Shown in pieces: positions 13,401 to 25,400 of a stretch of 64,000 bases of DNA; the first letter of the stretch is position 1, and every line of letters starts with the position of its first letter. The translations under genes were made by a program, and so were the position numbers. This stretch comes from Bugulina stolonifera (taxonomy: Eukaryota; Bryozoa; Gymnolaemata; Cheilostomatida; Bugulidae). The notes beneath the pieces are model-generated. The model ran no database searches, was not told the DNA's origin, and saw only the letters and a list, made by a program, of their open reading frames with translations. The stretch spans positions 11,456,099-11,520,098 of the forward strand of contig OW285193.1 in the NCBI GenBank assembly GCA_935421135.1, in the 5' to 3' direction.

Positions 13401-16400
13401 CTATAGTTGACATTGCATATATAATCTATTATCAGTTGCCCTGTAACGTGATTTTAGTAATTTGGTCCATAGCCCTAAATTTAAATATTCTATAGTGAAA
13501 GTTTTGAGACGGGTCTATAAAACCCACAGATAAACTATTGCTTCTTCAGACACTGCTCCAGAATTTTCTACTCCTGATACACTTATAACTGTTTACTACT
13601 GCAGGTACAGCATGTGATGTCACAGATATGACTGATACAAGTATAGTGTGTGTGACGGCTCCTAAACCAGCAGATTCCGTAAATGTGACCTTCAGAGGTG
13701 AGCAGCGGCCATTGTTGTAGATAATCATTAAGTTGTCGCAGGAAAATACTTCTAATAAATCTGATATACCAACTGTACATGTATATCCAGTACATGTAGA
13801 TGTTTTTGGATGTCTATTATTGTATGTTCATATTACATTAAACTTGTTTGCAAGTTCTTCCACCAATGGCGTGAAAAAACTTATATCTGCCGCACATCTC
13901 ACACAATACAATTATCAACTGTGTCTGTTTGCATGCGTAATTTACTAGGTGGACGAGGCCTTGACCATCATGTATATTATGACACCCAACTGGTTGATTT
14001 GGATGATTTGTCTTCTCTTGATGCTCTAACATACAACACAACAAGGTTGGATGTAGTCAGCTTTGACTATGATTCCACCGTAACGACTATTAGCCAAGGT
14101 CTCCTTGTACCAACGACCACTAGCGAGTACAGCTTTGAGTTTGAAGGGATGAACTGCATGGCTAAGTTGCTTCTTAGTAGTGCTGACAATCACAACGATT
14201 TGGTAAGTGCTGCCGTTACAATTACAATGTAATCTGTTTGATCTGTTAGATGCAAAGGTTTTCATGAGATGCAAGGTTCTTACTTGGACGCCTACTGCTT
14301 GTGGTACTATTGCAGTGTATAAACATCTTTCTTCCACATTATTCTGACAAAAAATGTTGACTCAAGTATCCAATCCAGTCTAGGTAGATTAGGTGCATCC
14401 AGTACTTACATTGCAGAAGGCGTGAGATTCTGCCCACGTCATTAATTTGTATTTCTTGTAATTTACATTCTGACATGGATTATTAATTTTACCTTTTATG
14501 TTCTAATATTTCCTGCTCTTTTTGTTGCAGGAAGATGTGTTCTCGAAAACTTTTTCTAGTAAGCGAACTCACCACCATGCAACTAGATACACCCTGGAGG
14601 CTGGCAAACAGTACTACATCAAGATTGTGCATACGAGTAAATCCAACTCGGCAAATAGCTTGTCGTTTGGTTTTAGAATGTATACTACAAGGTAGAAACT
14701 AAGATGACAGATAGATTTCAAAATAATGAGTCCATGTATTACGTTTTATGTTTATCGATCAGTCAGTTAGTCAGTCAGTCAGTCAGTCAGTCAGTCAGTC
14801 AGTCAGTCAGTCAGTCAGTCAGTCAGTCAGTCAGTGGCTGATGATTATATGCCGTTTTGAAAGGAATTACCCCTGCTGCATGATTTGAGCTTATTTTTGC
14901 TGGGTACACCAACACCATCATGTTATTTGGCCTGTATTTACTTACCAAGGTGATGATGCAACCATGACTGCCTTAACTGATGTTTCTCATGGCTTGCTAT
15001 AATTTTATACTTAGACTGGTACTTGAAATTACTATTACAATTAAAATAATTGCAGCAAGACTGAAGCGCAGACCGGTGCCGCAGTTAATGAGAAGCAAAG
15101 GTTGACGATGACTTCTACAATAGTACCAGAAACACAAACGGTCTCATTTAAGAACTGGGTAGAACAGACTAGCGTAAATGAAGTGCAGACGGTAGATGTT
15201 ATAAAAGCAGTCGCAGATGAAATATATCAGTTTAGACTCGGTGTTGATGGTATCTACACCGGTTAGTTTGTAATTTATATGAAAGTACAACTACAATATT
15301 TGGAGTTAGGTACTCGCCCATTTATTAATTTTTTTCTGTTATGAATACTGAAAAGTTTGAGCTCTTCTTCCTCAGTAACATCAAGTTTATATGAATTTCA
15401 ACGACAATGGTCTTTGAAGAGGCAAATTGATTGCAACTCAAACGTGGTATTTTTGAAAGGATACTCGTGGTGATGATATACATGCATAGAGAAGTATATA
15501 CACATACATGTACATGTATAAATAAATAAGTATTTGATTTTATATCGTCGGGTAAAGGGCTCTATAGGACGTGGTATTGTCCTAGAGCTATTATAAACTA
15601 TTATAACGTAGGTGGAATTGACGATTTTTAATTTATTTGATTTATTTCACTGAAATAAATCAAATAAATTAAAAATCGTCAATTCCACCTACGTTATAAT
15701 AGTTTACATGTACATGTATGTACATATACTCGTACATGTACATGCATATGCGTGTATATCCATATATACCAACATGGATACTTGACAAGAGTAATGATAC
15801 ATATTTGCAGGCTATACTGTTATGATACTAACTGTTGATCTATCTACTACCATGCCAATTTAATTTTTTAGCAATATTTCGTAGTCTACACCTGAATTGT
15901 ACATGTATGTCACATTACATATTATATTTGTTATACATTATATTTGTAGCCTTTGTGTCTACTGGTTCTGCTGGTTCGGTCATAGAAGCGGCTCTGGACA
16001 GTCTGCCAACAGTCGCACCAGACACTGTCAGCGTGGTTCACAGTGAAATCACCGGTGGTGATAGATACACCATAACTTTCAACTCCGGTAGGTTTTGCTA
16101 AAATATGATGTAGTCTCTCACTCACATGTACAGTGTATATATTATTGTTATATAATATGCATATATTCCCTTATCAGCACCTTATAGGGGAAACATTGCC
16201 TACTAACTGGCGTGTTCATAGGTTTGCATAATATAATTGATGCACACCTTGCCAATCCCCCTCCCAACGAAGGGTACCAGGTAAGGTAAAACCACTGTAA
16301 TTAATCTAGCTTGAAGTCAAAAAATCGCTTACGTATATTGGTTATGCCGTTGCCATAATAATTTTAATAACTAGGTCAACCAAATTATTATATAATTCAC

Positions 16401-19400
16401 TTTATTTATCTGGGTTTTCGAATGAACGGACATGTAGGTTTTCCAAACTGATAAATTTCTTCGTAGCCATGCACGCAAGTATTGACTATTATATCTACAT
16501 GTATATCAAATTCTATGGTTTATATATTCGTTGAAACACAATAAACTTTGTATGCAGCAGTGTTTATACAGCCACACAAATGTAATCAACTGGTCAAGTC
16601 AAGTGTTTAATCGGAAATTAGATTTTTGATTACATTTTGTTGTTTTAATGTTTTTTTATTTTGAATAGAGTTAAAACAAAGGTCTATGACCTTTCACGTA
16701 ATTACCCAGTAGGTTCTAAATGTAGTATGGAGATCAGTGCTGCTGCATAGCATTAGGAACCCACAGAAAACAAATAGGGGGAACTGGAAGAGGGTCCCTT
16801 AAATTTTTGTAATTGGTTTTCTCAATCGTGCACACCAAGTACTTCAGTATCTGCATGTACTCTGTGTTACAAACATAGTATGTTTCTACAGTTGCAATTG
16901 ATTAGCATCAACAAAACTCACAAAGCCATGTAATTCTAAAAGTCTGTGAACCCAAGATATATTATGTGTATATTTTAGGGAGGGGTTACTGGCCGCTAAT
17001 CACTGGTCAGGATCCAGGAGCACTCACAATAACAGCTACTAGAGTGACTGCTGGAGTGGCCAGCCTCACACAGGCTGTCCTAGCCATGAATGGAGTCCCA
17101 ACTCAACCAATCTCTACCTCCGCTACTACAACCCAAGTAATATATGTGTTACTGTATGACTATGTGTGCAAATTTAAGCTCTCTCCTAGTTTTAACTTTG
17201 CAAGACTTTAACTTTGGTAGACTGAATGACAATCATAATTTATATTCAAGCTCAATATTTTGAATTAAATGATTTAAGAGGAATTAATAAGTGGTATGCA
17301 GCGAACACGTAAATGCCTATTTATTGACTAGTTTCTGTCCTTAATTGCTCAGTTTTGCTCATCTATATACAGTACCATAGGTATTAGCACCAACAAGTGA
17401 GTGCTATCTAGGTTCGGTGAAAATCGACACCAACTCAGGAGAAGGCAACTTCGAACTGACTAATTTGAGTTACCATTGAGCTTTACGTTCTTATAGAACT
17501 TATGAGCTTCAAATACTATTTAGAATTGTATACATTGGTAACACAGGTGCAAGAGGCTATAGAAGATCTGTTTAGTGTCCGTTGTCATGGCAGCATTAAT
17601 TTTCCAAGCGGTGGCATATTTAAAGAAACCTTTGAAGGAAAATCTCTCGGCTATGATTCTACACACAGAGGTTATGTTATAATCAACAAACATCCCATGT
17701 GTGGTAGAAATTCGATACAGAACCCATCTTACATAATTAACACCAGCCCTACACAGATCGACCAGCGCAATCGTTTCGTAAGTCATAGGTTACTTTCTAG
17801 TCTGATTACCTTCTCAATATTATAAATAAAATAGTTTCAACCCTATACCGTATACAGTAAGCATAATGTTGCATAAAATATCTTTGCAATTTGTTTTATA
17901 AACTAGCTGGTATCGTGTTTCTTTGATTTTGCCCTTTCGGTGCTAAAATATATTTAACGAAACAATTCAAACATGAAGCTGTAAATGTCTTACTAGTTTA
18001 TCCATATCAATATAGAAATTGAATTACCCAGACATTCACTCTAAGTGAGTCCTTCTTGGTATTATCTTTGCATCCACAGTAATATAGTAATATGTTTCAT
18101 GCTCTATGGATATGTAAACTTTTAGCATTAAACGATATTTCATCAAATCCAGAATATTGCTCACCAATATTTCCCTCTGCCGATTTTTCAAGAAAAGTTC
18201 AAGTTGTTATCTTTCTCCTAGGTTTGCTTTGGCTACAATGGATTTGTAACTAATGTTACTACCCTGAGCTTTGAATACCTCGACGGCACAGAAATACGAT
18301 CCACAAGTCGAAGCTTTACCATAGATCTAAGACCATATGATGGAAAGTAAGTTTTCACTTTTCACAAATGCAGCTAGCAGGAAATTGATTTATATTGCAC
18401 AACTAAGTAGTGTTGTACATATTACAAGCACCTCATTTGACTAATTCACTTACTGATCCTACACACATATATACATGTATATTTAACTCTGCTTGTATAG
18501 TTTAATGATTGCAAACACCATTTTTTTTAAAAGTGATGATTTATCTCCTTTACAATCTGAATCTTGTGTGTATCTACCGTATAAGACCAAATTTATATCG
18601 AGTTATTTTTTCTCTGATAGCACCATATCTGGTGTTGCATTTTTGTTGTAATTTTGATATTTTATTATAGTAGATAGTAGATAGTAAATTTGTATTGATT
18701 AGTTAACCAATCGGAAGACTTTGCTCTGAGTGGTCATCCCGAATATCCGAGAGCATAGAAAAGAAATATTTTCTAAATAACATTCAAATGTCAACCAATT
18801 ATTGAATCACAGAACCACTCATGAGAAGTTTGATCTCACAACACTGCTGGACATCAAGTTTTATTTGTTTGTAGATGGCACCACTCATGCTTTGATGCAT
18901 ATAAGCTGATTTCTGATGCCTATGTGGACGGCAAATACTTCCGACTAACCAGGGTTTGGATTGGTCGTGACTATAGCAGATATACTCAATTTGATAACAT
19001 CTACTTGGGAAGCAAGAACATACAGGAAAATGGTAGGATAACTTCTAAACTCAATGTCCAGTATAACTTATAAGCTACATACAATGTCAATATAAGTGCA
19101 AATTATAAACATTTATGTATTACAGGCTCTATTCAAATACCAATCTTTTGTATTTTTGTTTATTCATAGTTATGTTAGCTTTATTCGTCATACAGGAATA
19201 AAGAAAATATTTCTAATCTAGTTGTATGTTATAGCAACATCTTTATCTGAGGCAGATACATAGACATGCACATGTACCGTCGAGAATCGTCAATATATTT
19301 CCAACCACACTATCAGATGCTTAGCTGGGTGTTTTTATAGATACAGTACTTCTAACATTTGTTTATAGAAAAATACTATTGTATAAACAAAGTTATATGT

Positions 19401-22400
19401 ATTATGGGCTTGAAATGCAGAGGCTTATTCACTTTTAGGAATTGTCTGTCATTTGGTATTGATTTTAGATCTGGATAGTCTTAGATTGATGCCACCACGT
19501 GACTACCTAATGAATGATGTTCAGGTGACATCCACAGAAGACATGGTTTATACGATTAAACTCTTCCCTGTCAACTGTAGCTCACCATTCTCTAGTTTGT
19601 CTGCTAAAAATGGACCTAACGAGATTACCCGTGATGACAGGGCATCTATACCTGTGTCTGGTACATTTGACCTGCAGTTCGGTGACAGCTCTACCAAAGG
19701 TTGGTGTTCCGCTTACTCATACTGAGATATTATGTAAAGGCCTCCGTTCAGTCACTAATGACAATGGAATGCTGGGATCTTTTACATGCCCGATTGAATT
19801 TGGTATACAAGACATCCTGTATTTTAGGTCCTGATCCGAACAGACCCAGCAAGTTAGGGTGAAAAACTTGCTGAAGGCTTTTTGCCAGACATTATGTATT
19901 TGGTTACTATTTAGATTCCGGAGCACGTGTTTACAATGAAGTATCGACTCATATTTACAATATATAATTGTTCTATATGTCTAGTTTTATGGTGACAAAT
20001 ATCCAATGTTACCCACAATCCATCAGTAATTTCAATGGTTTCGAATGTTAGAATAAATTTCCTATTGTAAATAGCATCATATTTTCAAGTCTTGTACTGT
20101 TATGTGACTTGACAACAGGTGAAGATCTTCTCTCTGAGTGCCGAACAAGTATATTCTGCTTGTTAAATATAATAATATCGCTAATATATATACTCGTAAA
20201 AAGTACATATTGTACAACTTGTGATGACTTTTTAGGAATACCTGCCAATGTGGAAGCAGAAGGTCTGCAAGCACGCATAGAATCTCTGTCAAACAGTGGT
20301 GGTGTGCTGGTGTACAGAACTGGACTCTGCCATTCCTATGTTTGGAATATCGAATGGCTACAAGATGGTGGTGACAGGCCAACCATTGTACTGAACACAT
20401 CTAAAATACAGGTGAGCATTTTTGATGACACTAAACCTTCAAATAAAATTTAATTTTTTGTGTAGTAGAGTTAACCAGTTTTGTGAATGAGAGTAACACC
20501 TTTCATTTACACTTTTATTTGTAAAGTTAACATAGAACTTAAGTTCGGTGAACAAGTTATTGTAAAGTTAGCAACATATGAATGTTTACAAACAAATAAC
20601 CTAACCAAACAAGATTAGTAATTTATGTTACCTTTGTTGTTTAAAATAAATAGATGCCCATTCTTGTGGTATGGAAATCCTGGTTCAATAAGGTGAACAT
20701 ATATCTTTCACTAAATTAGTTGTACGTTTATTACAGTATGTTTATTTTGATTGTATACATGTATAACACTGTATAGATTGTATAATAAGACAGAGCATTT
20801 TACATTTTTATTGACTCCTAATATTTCGATGTATGTCCATACATCATCATCAGAGGAATGACAGGCCAACCATTGTACTGAAATAGTTGGCCTGATGATG
20901 ATGTATGAACATACATCGAAATATTAGGAGTCAATAAAAATATAAAATGCGTCTTGTCTTATTATTCATTCTTAAGATAACGCACCAACATTTTCCACTG
21001 TATAGATTGTGTGAGTCAATGTTCATGATAATTTAGGGAGTTGACGCTGATATTCAAGTCTTGGCGTCAAATGATGGTTACGTCATGTTCAAGCCTGCTC
21101 TTGGTGACATGGTCTTCCAGGCGCATGAGAACTCCCAAGTTACCGTAGATGTCAATGGTATTCCAACCCACTGCAATGGCTCCTGTGAATTTACCTGGTC
21201 TGACGCAGACACACCAACAGTCACGTCCATATCCCCACAGACAGGTGGGCTAAATGTTTAGATGAATTATGCGATTGGTGCGAATGCTAGTCGATTGATT
21301 ACAGCTAATGATATGATGAAGGAAATTTACACATCACCTGTTGGTTTGCTGAATTTTGAAGTTTTTCTCTCACTTAGACTATAAACAAATTCTATCAGAG
21401 AGAGAGGACAACTTTGAAATTTACCCTTTAATGAAAAACTTCATTTTATTCAACGGAAAGTAGATTAATAGCATAGATATGTCGTATGGATGTATATTTT
21501 TACTATGATCAATTAGATTAACCCTTAGATTATGCATGGATAATATTATACTTATGTCTTTGTTTGTTGAGCAAGCTGTTGAAGAACTGTTACCAACTTG
21601 TACACTGTATTCAATATCTTCTTCCCCACTAGGTGGCGCCCAGGTTACACTTACAATTGACGGTACTGGATTTGATACCAATATGGAAGTGTATGCTGAT
21701 GAAGAGGTATGCTCCAATGTTGCCATTACTGGAAACCAACTAACATGTGACCTTGACCTAGACGCTGTCGGTGTTCATAAGATCAATGTGTTTGTTATTG
21801 GCAAAGGCAAGGCTGTTTCCACTGCGACATACACATATGCTTCACAAGTCAACACTGTTACTCCTAATCAAGGACATCTTTCTGGTATGTAGCTTGACTA
21901 ATACTAATAACCTTTCCAGCATTCGACTACAATTGATACTGTTTTAGTAAACTATAGACGAACTCTGTTTAGCTAGTCTAGATTCAAAACTCTCTTTACA
22001 TCCATGATTATACTACCCACATTTCCGGTCTATCATAATATGCTCATGGAGTGATAGCTAATATTATGAATGTAATAAATGTAATCGATGAAGTTATACA
22101 CGTGTATTATGTGAATTCTGCTGGCTAGATAAGAGTTAGATTTCATGTAACACCATTGTTGATCAATCAGAATATGCTATTAATAAAATCAAGTCAATGG
22201 TTTACAAAATCTTTTACATGTATAAAGAACTATGCGTGAAACCACTTTCTATGATCAGGCTGTACCCTAGAGAGACTTTTATTACAGGTGGATATTTTGT
22301 AACCCTTGACGGATCTGGGCTAACTTCCGGTATGAAAGTTGAAATGTTGGATGGAGCAGTTGAATGTCTACCTATATCTACTAACAGCACAACATCTGTC

Positions 22401-25400
22401 ATCTGCCAAATGTCTCCTGCTGTAAGTTCTTCATCAGCCATGTTTGACCTAGATATGTAATGTAAATTTTACAATGGCAAATACCCCTATAGTTTATCCC
22501 AGTTTGTGTAGTTGTACAGGTATATTACCTAAATTTATTTTTTGTTCTATATTAGAAAATGTAGATACCCTAAAAGCAGATACTTTTTGCGAATAATTTC
22601 CATTACTATCAAATTCTGCTTTCAAAATGATTTGAATAATCACTTGTTTAAACAGACCATACAGCTATATAGATGGGGTTTAAATCTAAGTAAACATACA
22701 GCTTAGCTGAGCTTGATTCTAATGCTGAAATATGCTTAAACATTAATTTTGGGTTTTAACAACGTCGAGAAACTTTCTTTCGCTAAAAATTTCTGCTTTT
22801 AGAGTATGTTTTGAGTGTAAGCACTTGCAATGGTATACTTACTACTAACACCACCACTATTGTTGCAGAATGCAGCAGGAGTTACCGATATTCGGCTGAT
22901 ATTTCCTGACGGCTCAGAGCTGAATGTAACTGGAGGTTTTACTTTTTCTAGTGCAGTTAGCTCTAGTGTAATAACATCTCTCAGTACAACGACTGCTTCT
23001 GTGGCAGGTAAGTTCTGACATGTAATGTGTTGCAGCTCTAGTATTTTCTGCAAAATATACAAAATATTATATAAAACTTGCCGCTGATTTTGTAATAAAT
23101 GCACTATGTAAATGGTTGTATTGGATAGGCACATTTTGTATCTCAACATTGCATTCATAGCTGCCCTTGTCTGCTAGCAGACGTTCAAATAGACGCTGGC
23201 AATACATGTAATATATTTTTTTGTAGAATGTGGAGCTGCATTCTCAGTTCTTTAAAAGTGAAGGTGTTTATCTTATCAGAGACTAACATACTTGGTCTTT
23301 CTGATTTTATTTTTATTGCTTCCATTTCATAAATGCACACACTTTACTTAGTGGTAATATTGGTGAAGTTGTGTCACTGGTTAAGTAGGGATGTTATCAC
23401 GTCCTTTTAGGTGGAACAGTACTAACAGTTAGCGGCAGTGGGTTTGGTGTTTCAAGTAACGATATCGGCTTTGATGGAGGCATATCATTGGTTGATGCTG
23501 TAACTTCCTGGGCAGACGACTCCATCGCCCTTACCTTGCCATCTCTTCCAGTAGGAAACTATGTACTACTGATAACTACCGGGGATGGATATGCAGACCT
23601 TAGGTATGCTATACTTGTTATTGCTGTAAATATGAATTCTTTACGACTATCCTCCAGTCAATTTTTGTCACGTATTTCTTTTAGAGTTTTCAGAGCCTAA
23701 TACGAGTTGCTTGTTTCTATCTTGGGTATTGTAATTTCAGCACCAACAGCATTAGTCCAATCAGCTACACTCTCTCAATCGACAGTATCTCTCCTACAAT
23801 AGTCTCACAATTTGGTGGAACTAGCCACGTTCTCACAGGTAATATTTATAATGCAGATACATTCAAGCTTTGCTCTTGTTTTTCCATAGTTACTAATCTC
23901 ACCAGGCTGAACAGGGTGAGACAATTACTTTTAGTAGCACCACTTCTTGAGAGCCACAGCGTCGTTACCCTACATGTCTGTCACAAATTTGAATTCATTG
24001 TAATGACCGTAATTCATGTTATGTATGATTTACTATGCATGTATAATCTTGCCAGTGCAATGAGTACATATGTATCGTATATAGGCTACATACATGTATA
24101 TGTTATTTCGATAAGGTTTTGTTCATTGTTAGAAAATTTCCTAAATGATGTTTCTATATGACGTGTAGGAGCAATATTCTGTGTATTATGTGTGCAATGG
24201 TGTCCATGTAATTTGTTTCTGTTTAAGGTGATGGTTTTGGTACGGATGCCAGTAAATTAGACGTGAGAGTTGGTGGGCTCAGTTGTGTGGTAGGCGATAT
24301 GAGTAATACCCAGCTGTCATGTGTTACTACACCTCAGTACCAAACTCATACAGTGACCAATAAAGGTTCGCATGTCACATTCGGCGAATTCTACGTGTGG
24401 GATAAGACTCACATTGTTGTCGAGGTAAACTACGTAAACTTGTAATAATACCATTGTGCACAGATTTTATAAATATTATGCTCCTGTTTTTTAATATTCA
24501 TTTCCTTTACCTTGATTTTGTGTTACCTAGTTTATTACGTGATGTTATAGAATATACATGTAATATATTGTTCACATTGGCATATTTACTTCGTGTGTTT
24601 TTTCAATTTCCAATGAATAAATCAACCGTTGTATATTTTGAATATTGTGATAGGTTGGTGACTGGGTCACTTGGACATGGACTCCACCACCTGAAACTGC
24701 TGATGTCAAATATACTGTACAACAATTGGAAGACCTAGCTGCAAATTCTGCTTTGGAAAATGGATTCGGCTTCAAAAATGTTCTTTCAAGATCCGGTCAA
24801 TATTCCTATCAGTTTACTGAAGAAGGAGAGTTCTACTACTGGTCAAACACAACTTCACCAGGTACAGTACTTGACATCCACTAGGTACAGTACTTGACAT
24901 TCACCAGGTACAGCACTTGACATTTACCAGGTACAGTACTTACCATCCACTAGGTACAGTACTTGACATCCACTAGGTACAGTACTTGACATTCACCAGG
25001 TACAGCACTTGACATTTACCAAGTACAGCACTTACCATCCACTAGGTACAGTACTTGACATCCACTAGGTACAGTACTTGACATCCCCTAGGTGCAGTAC
25101 TTGACATTCACCAGGTAAAGTACTTGACATTTAACAGGTACAGTACTTGATATTCACCAGGTACAGTACTTGACATTCACCAGGTACAGCACTTGACATT
25201 TACCAGGTACAGTACTTACCATCCACTAGGTACAGTACTTGACATCCACTAGGTACAGTACTTGACATTCACCAGGTACAGCACTTGACATTTACCAAGT
25301 ACAGTACTTACCATCCACTAGGTACAGTACTTGACATCCACTAGGTACAGTACTTGACATCCCCTAGGTGCAGTACTTGACATTCACCAGGTAAAGTACT

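Larger units (their letters stand above)
7416..13697 (+). other. PKHD1L1: PKHD1L1 exons 1-8: signal peptide and IPT/TIG 1-3
   Basis: Exons 7416-7479, 8962-9063, 9404-9545, 9923-10025, 12077-12228, 12567-12814, 13003-13113 and 13605-13697, about residues 1-338. Residues 1-28 form a signal peptide: a basic start, then LGLVLLAILVVQV, with likely cleavage after Asn-Cys before an Asp run. The first IPT begins at VTSISPRDGGTYGG and includes the family words FAKNLFN and SYVCDVHKDG. The second begins at LSSISPLTTPPGA and contains RVYAGGQKCE. The third begins at VDSVNPSSGSVEGG. IPT/TIG domains are immunoglobulin-like folds used here as extracellular building blocks. Splicing exon 1 to exon 2 completes the hydrophobic core of the signal peptide, which supports both exons. 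Confidence 0.9.
15056..20411 (+). other. PKHD1L1: PKHD1L1 exons 11-18: conserved linker region
   Basis: Exons 15056-15261, 15950-16087, 16979-17136, 17547-17777, 18222-18346, 18875-19032, 19469-19699 and 20236-20411, about residues 477-951. This segment has no standard domain name. It matches the vertebrate protein in order: the QTGAAVNEKQ start, the NWVEQTSVNEVQ helix-like stretch, CGRNS.QNPSYI, the VCFGYNGFVTN..LSFEY segment, KWHHSCFDAYKL, and YVWNIEWLQ in the last exon. The middle portion looks like a jelly-roll lectin-type fold, which is inference from strand pattern only. The nearby 24 bases 20372-20395 of the last exon are duplicated in the following intron. Confidence 0.85.

Noticed and set aside
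13810..14232. 140-codon frame with its own ATG at 13810
   Set aside because: Its downstream part is PKHD1L1 exon 9; the upstream part is intron preceding the acceptor at 13947-13948.
20884..20930. Third hammerhead candidate in the foldback (CTGATGA, long stem, GAAA)
   Set aside because: An extra base separates the core from stem II, and no stem III can be formed between GAAA and a UH cleavage site. Kept only as part of the repeat.
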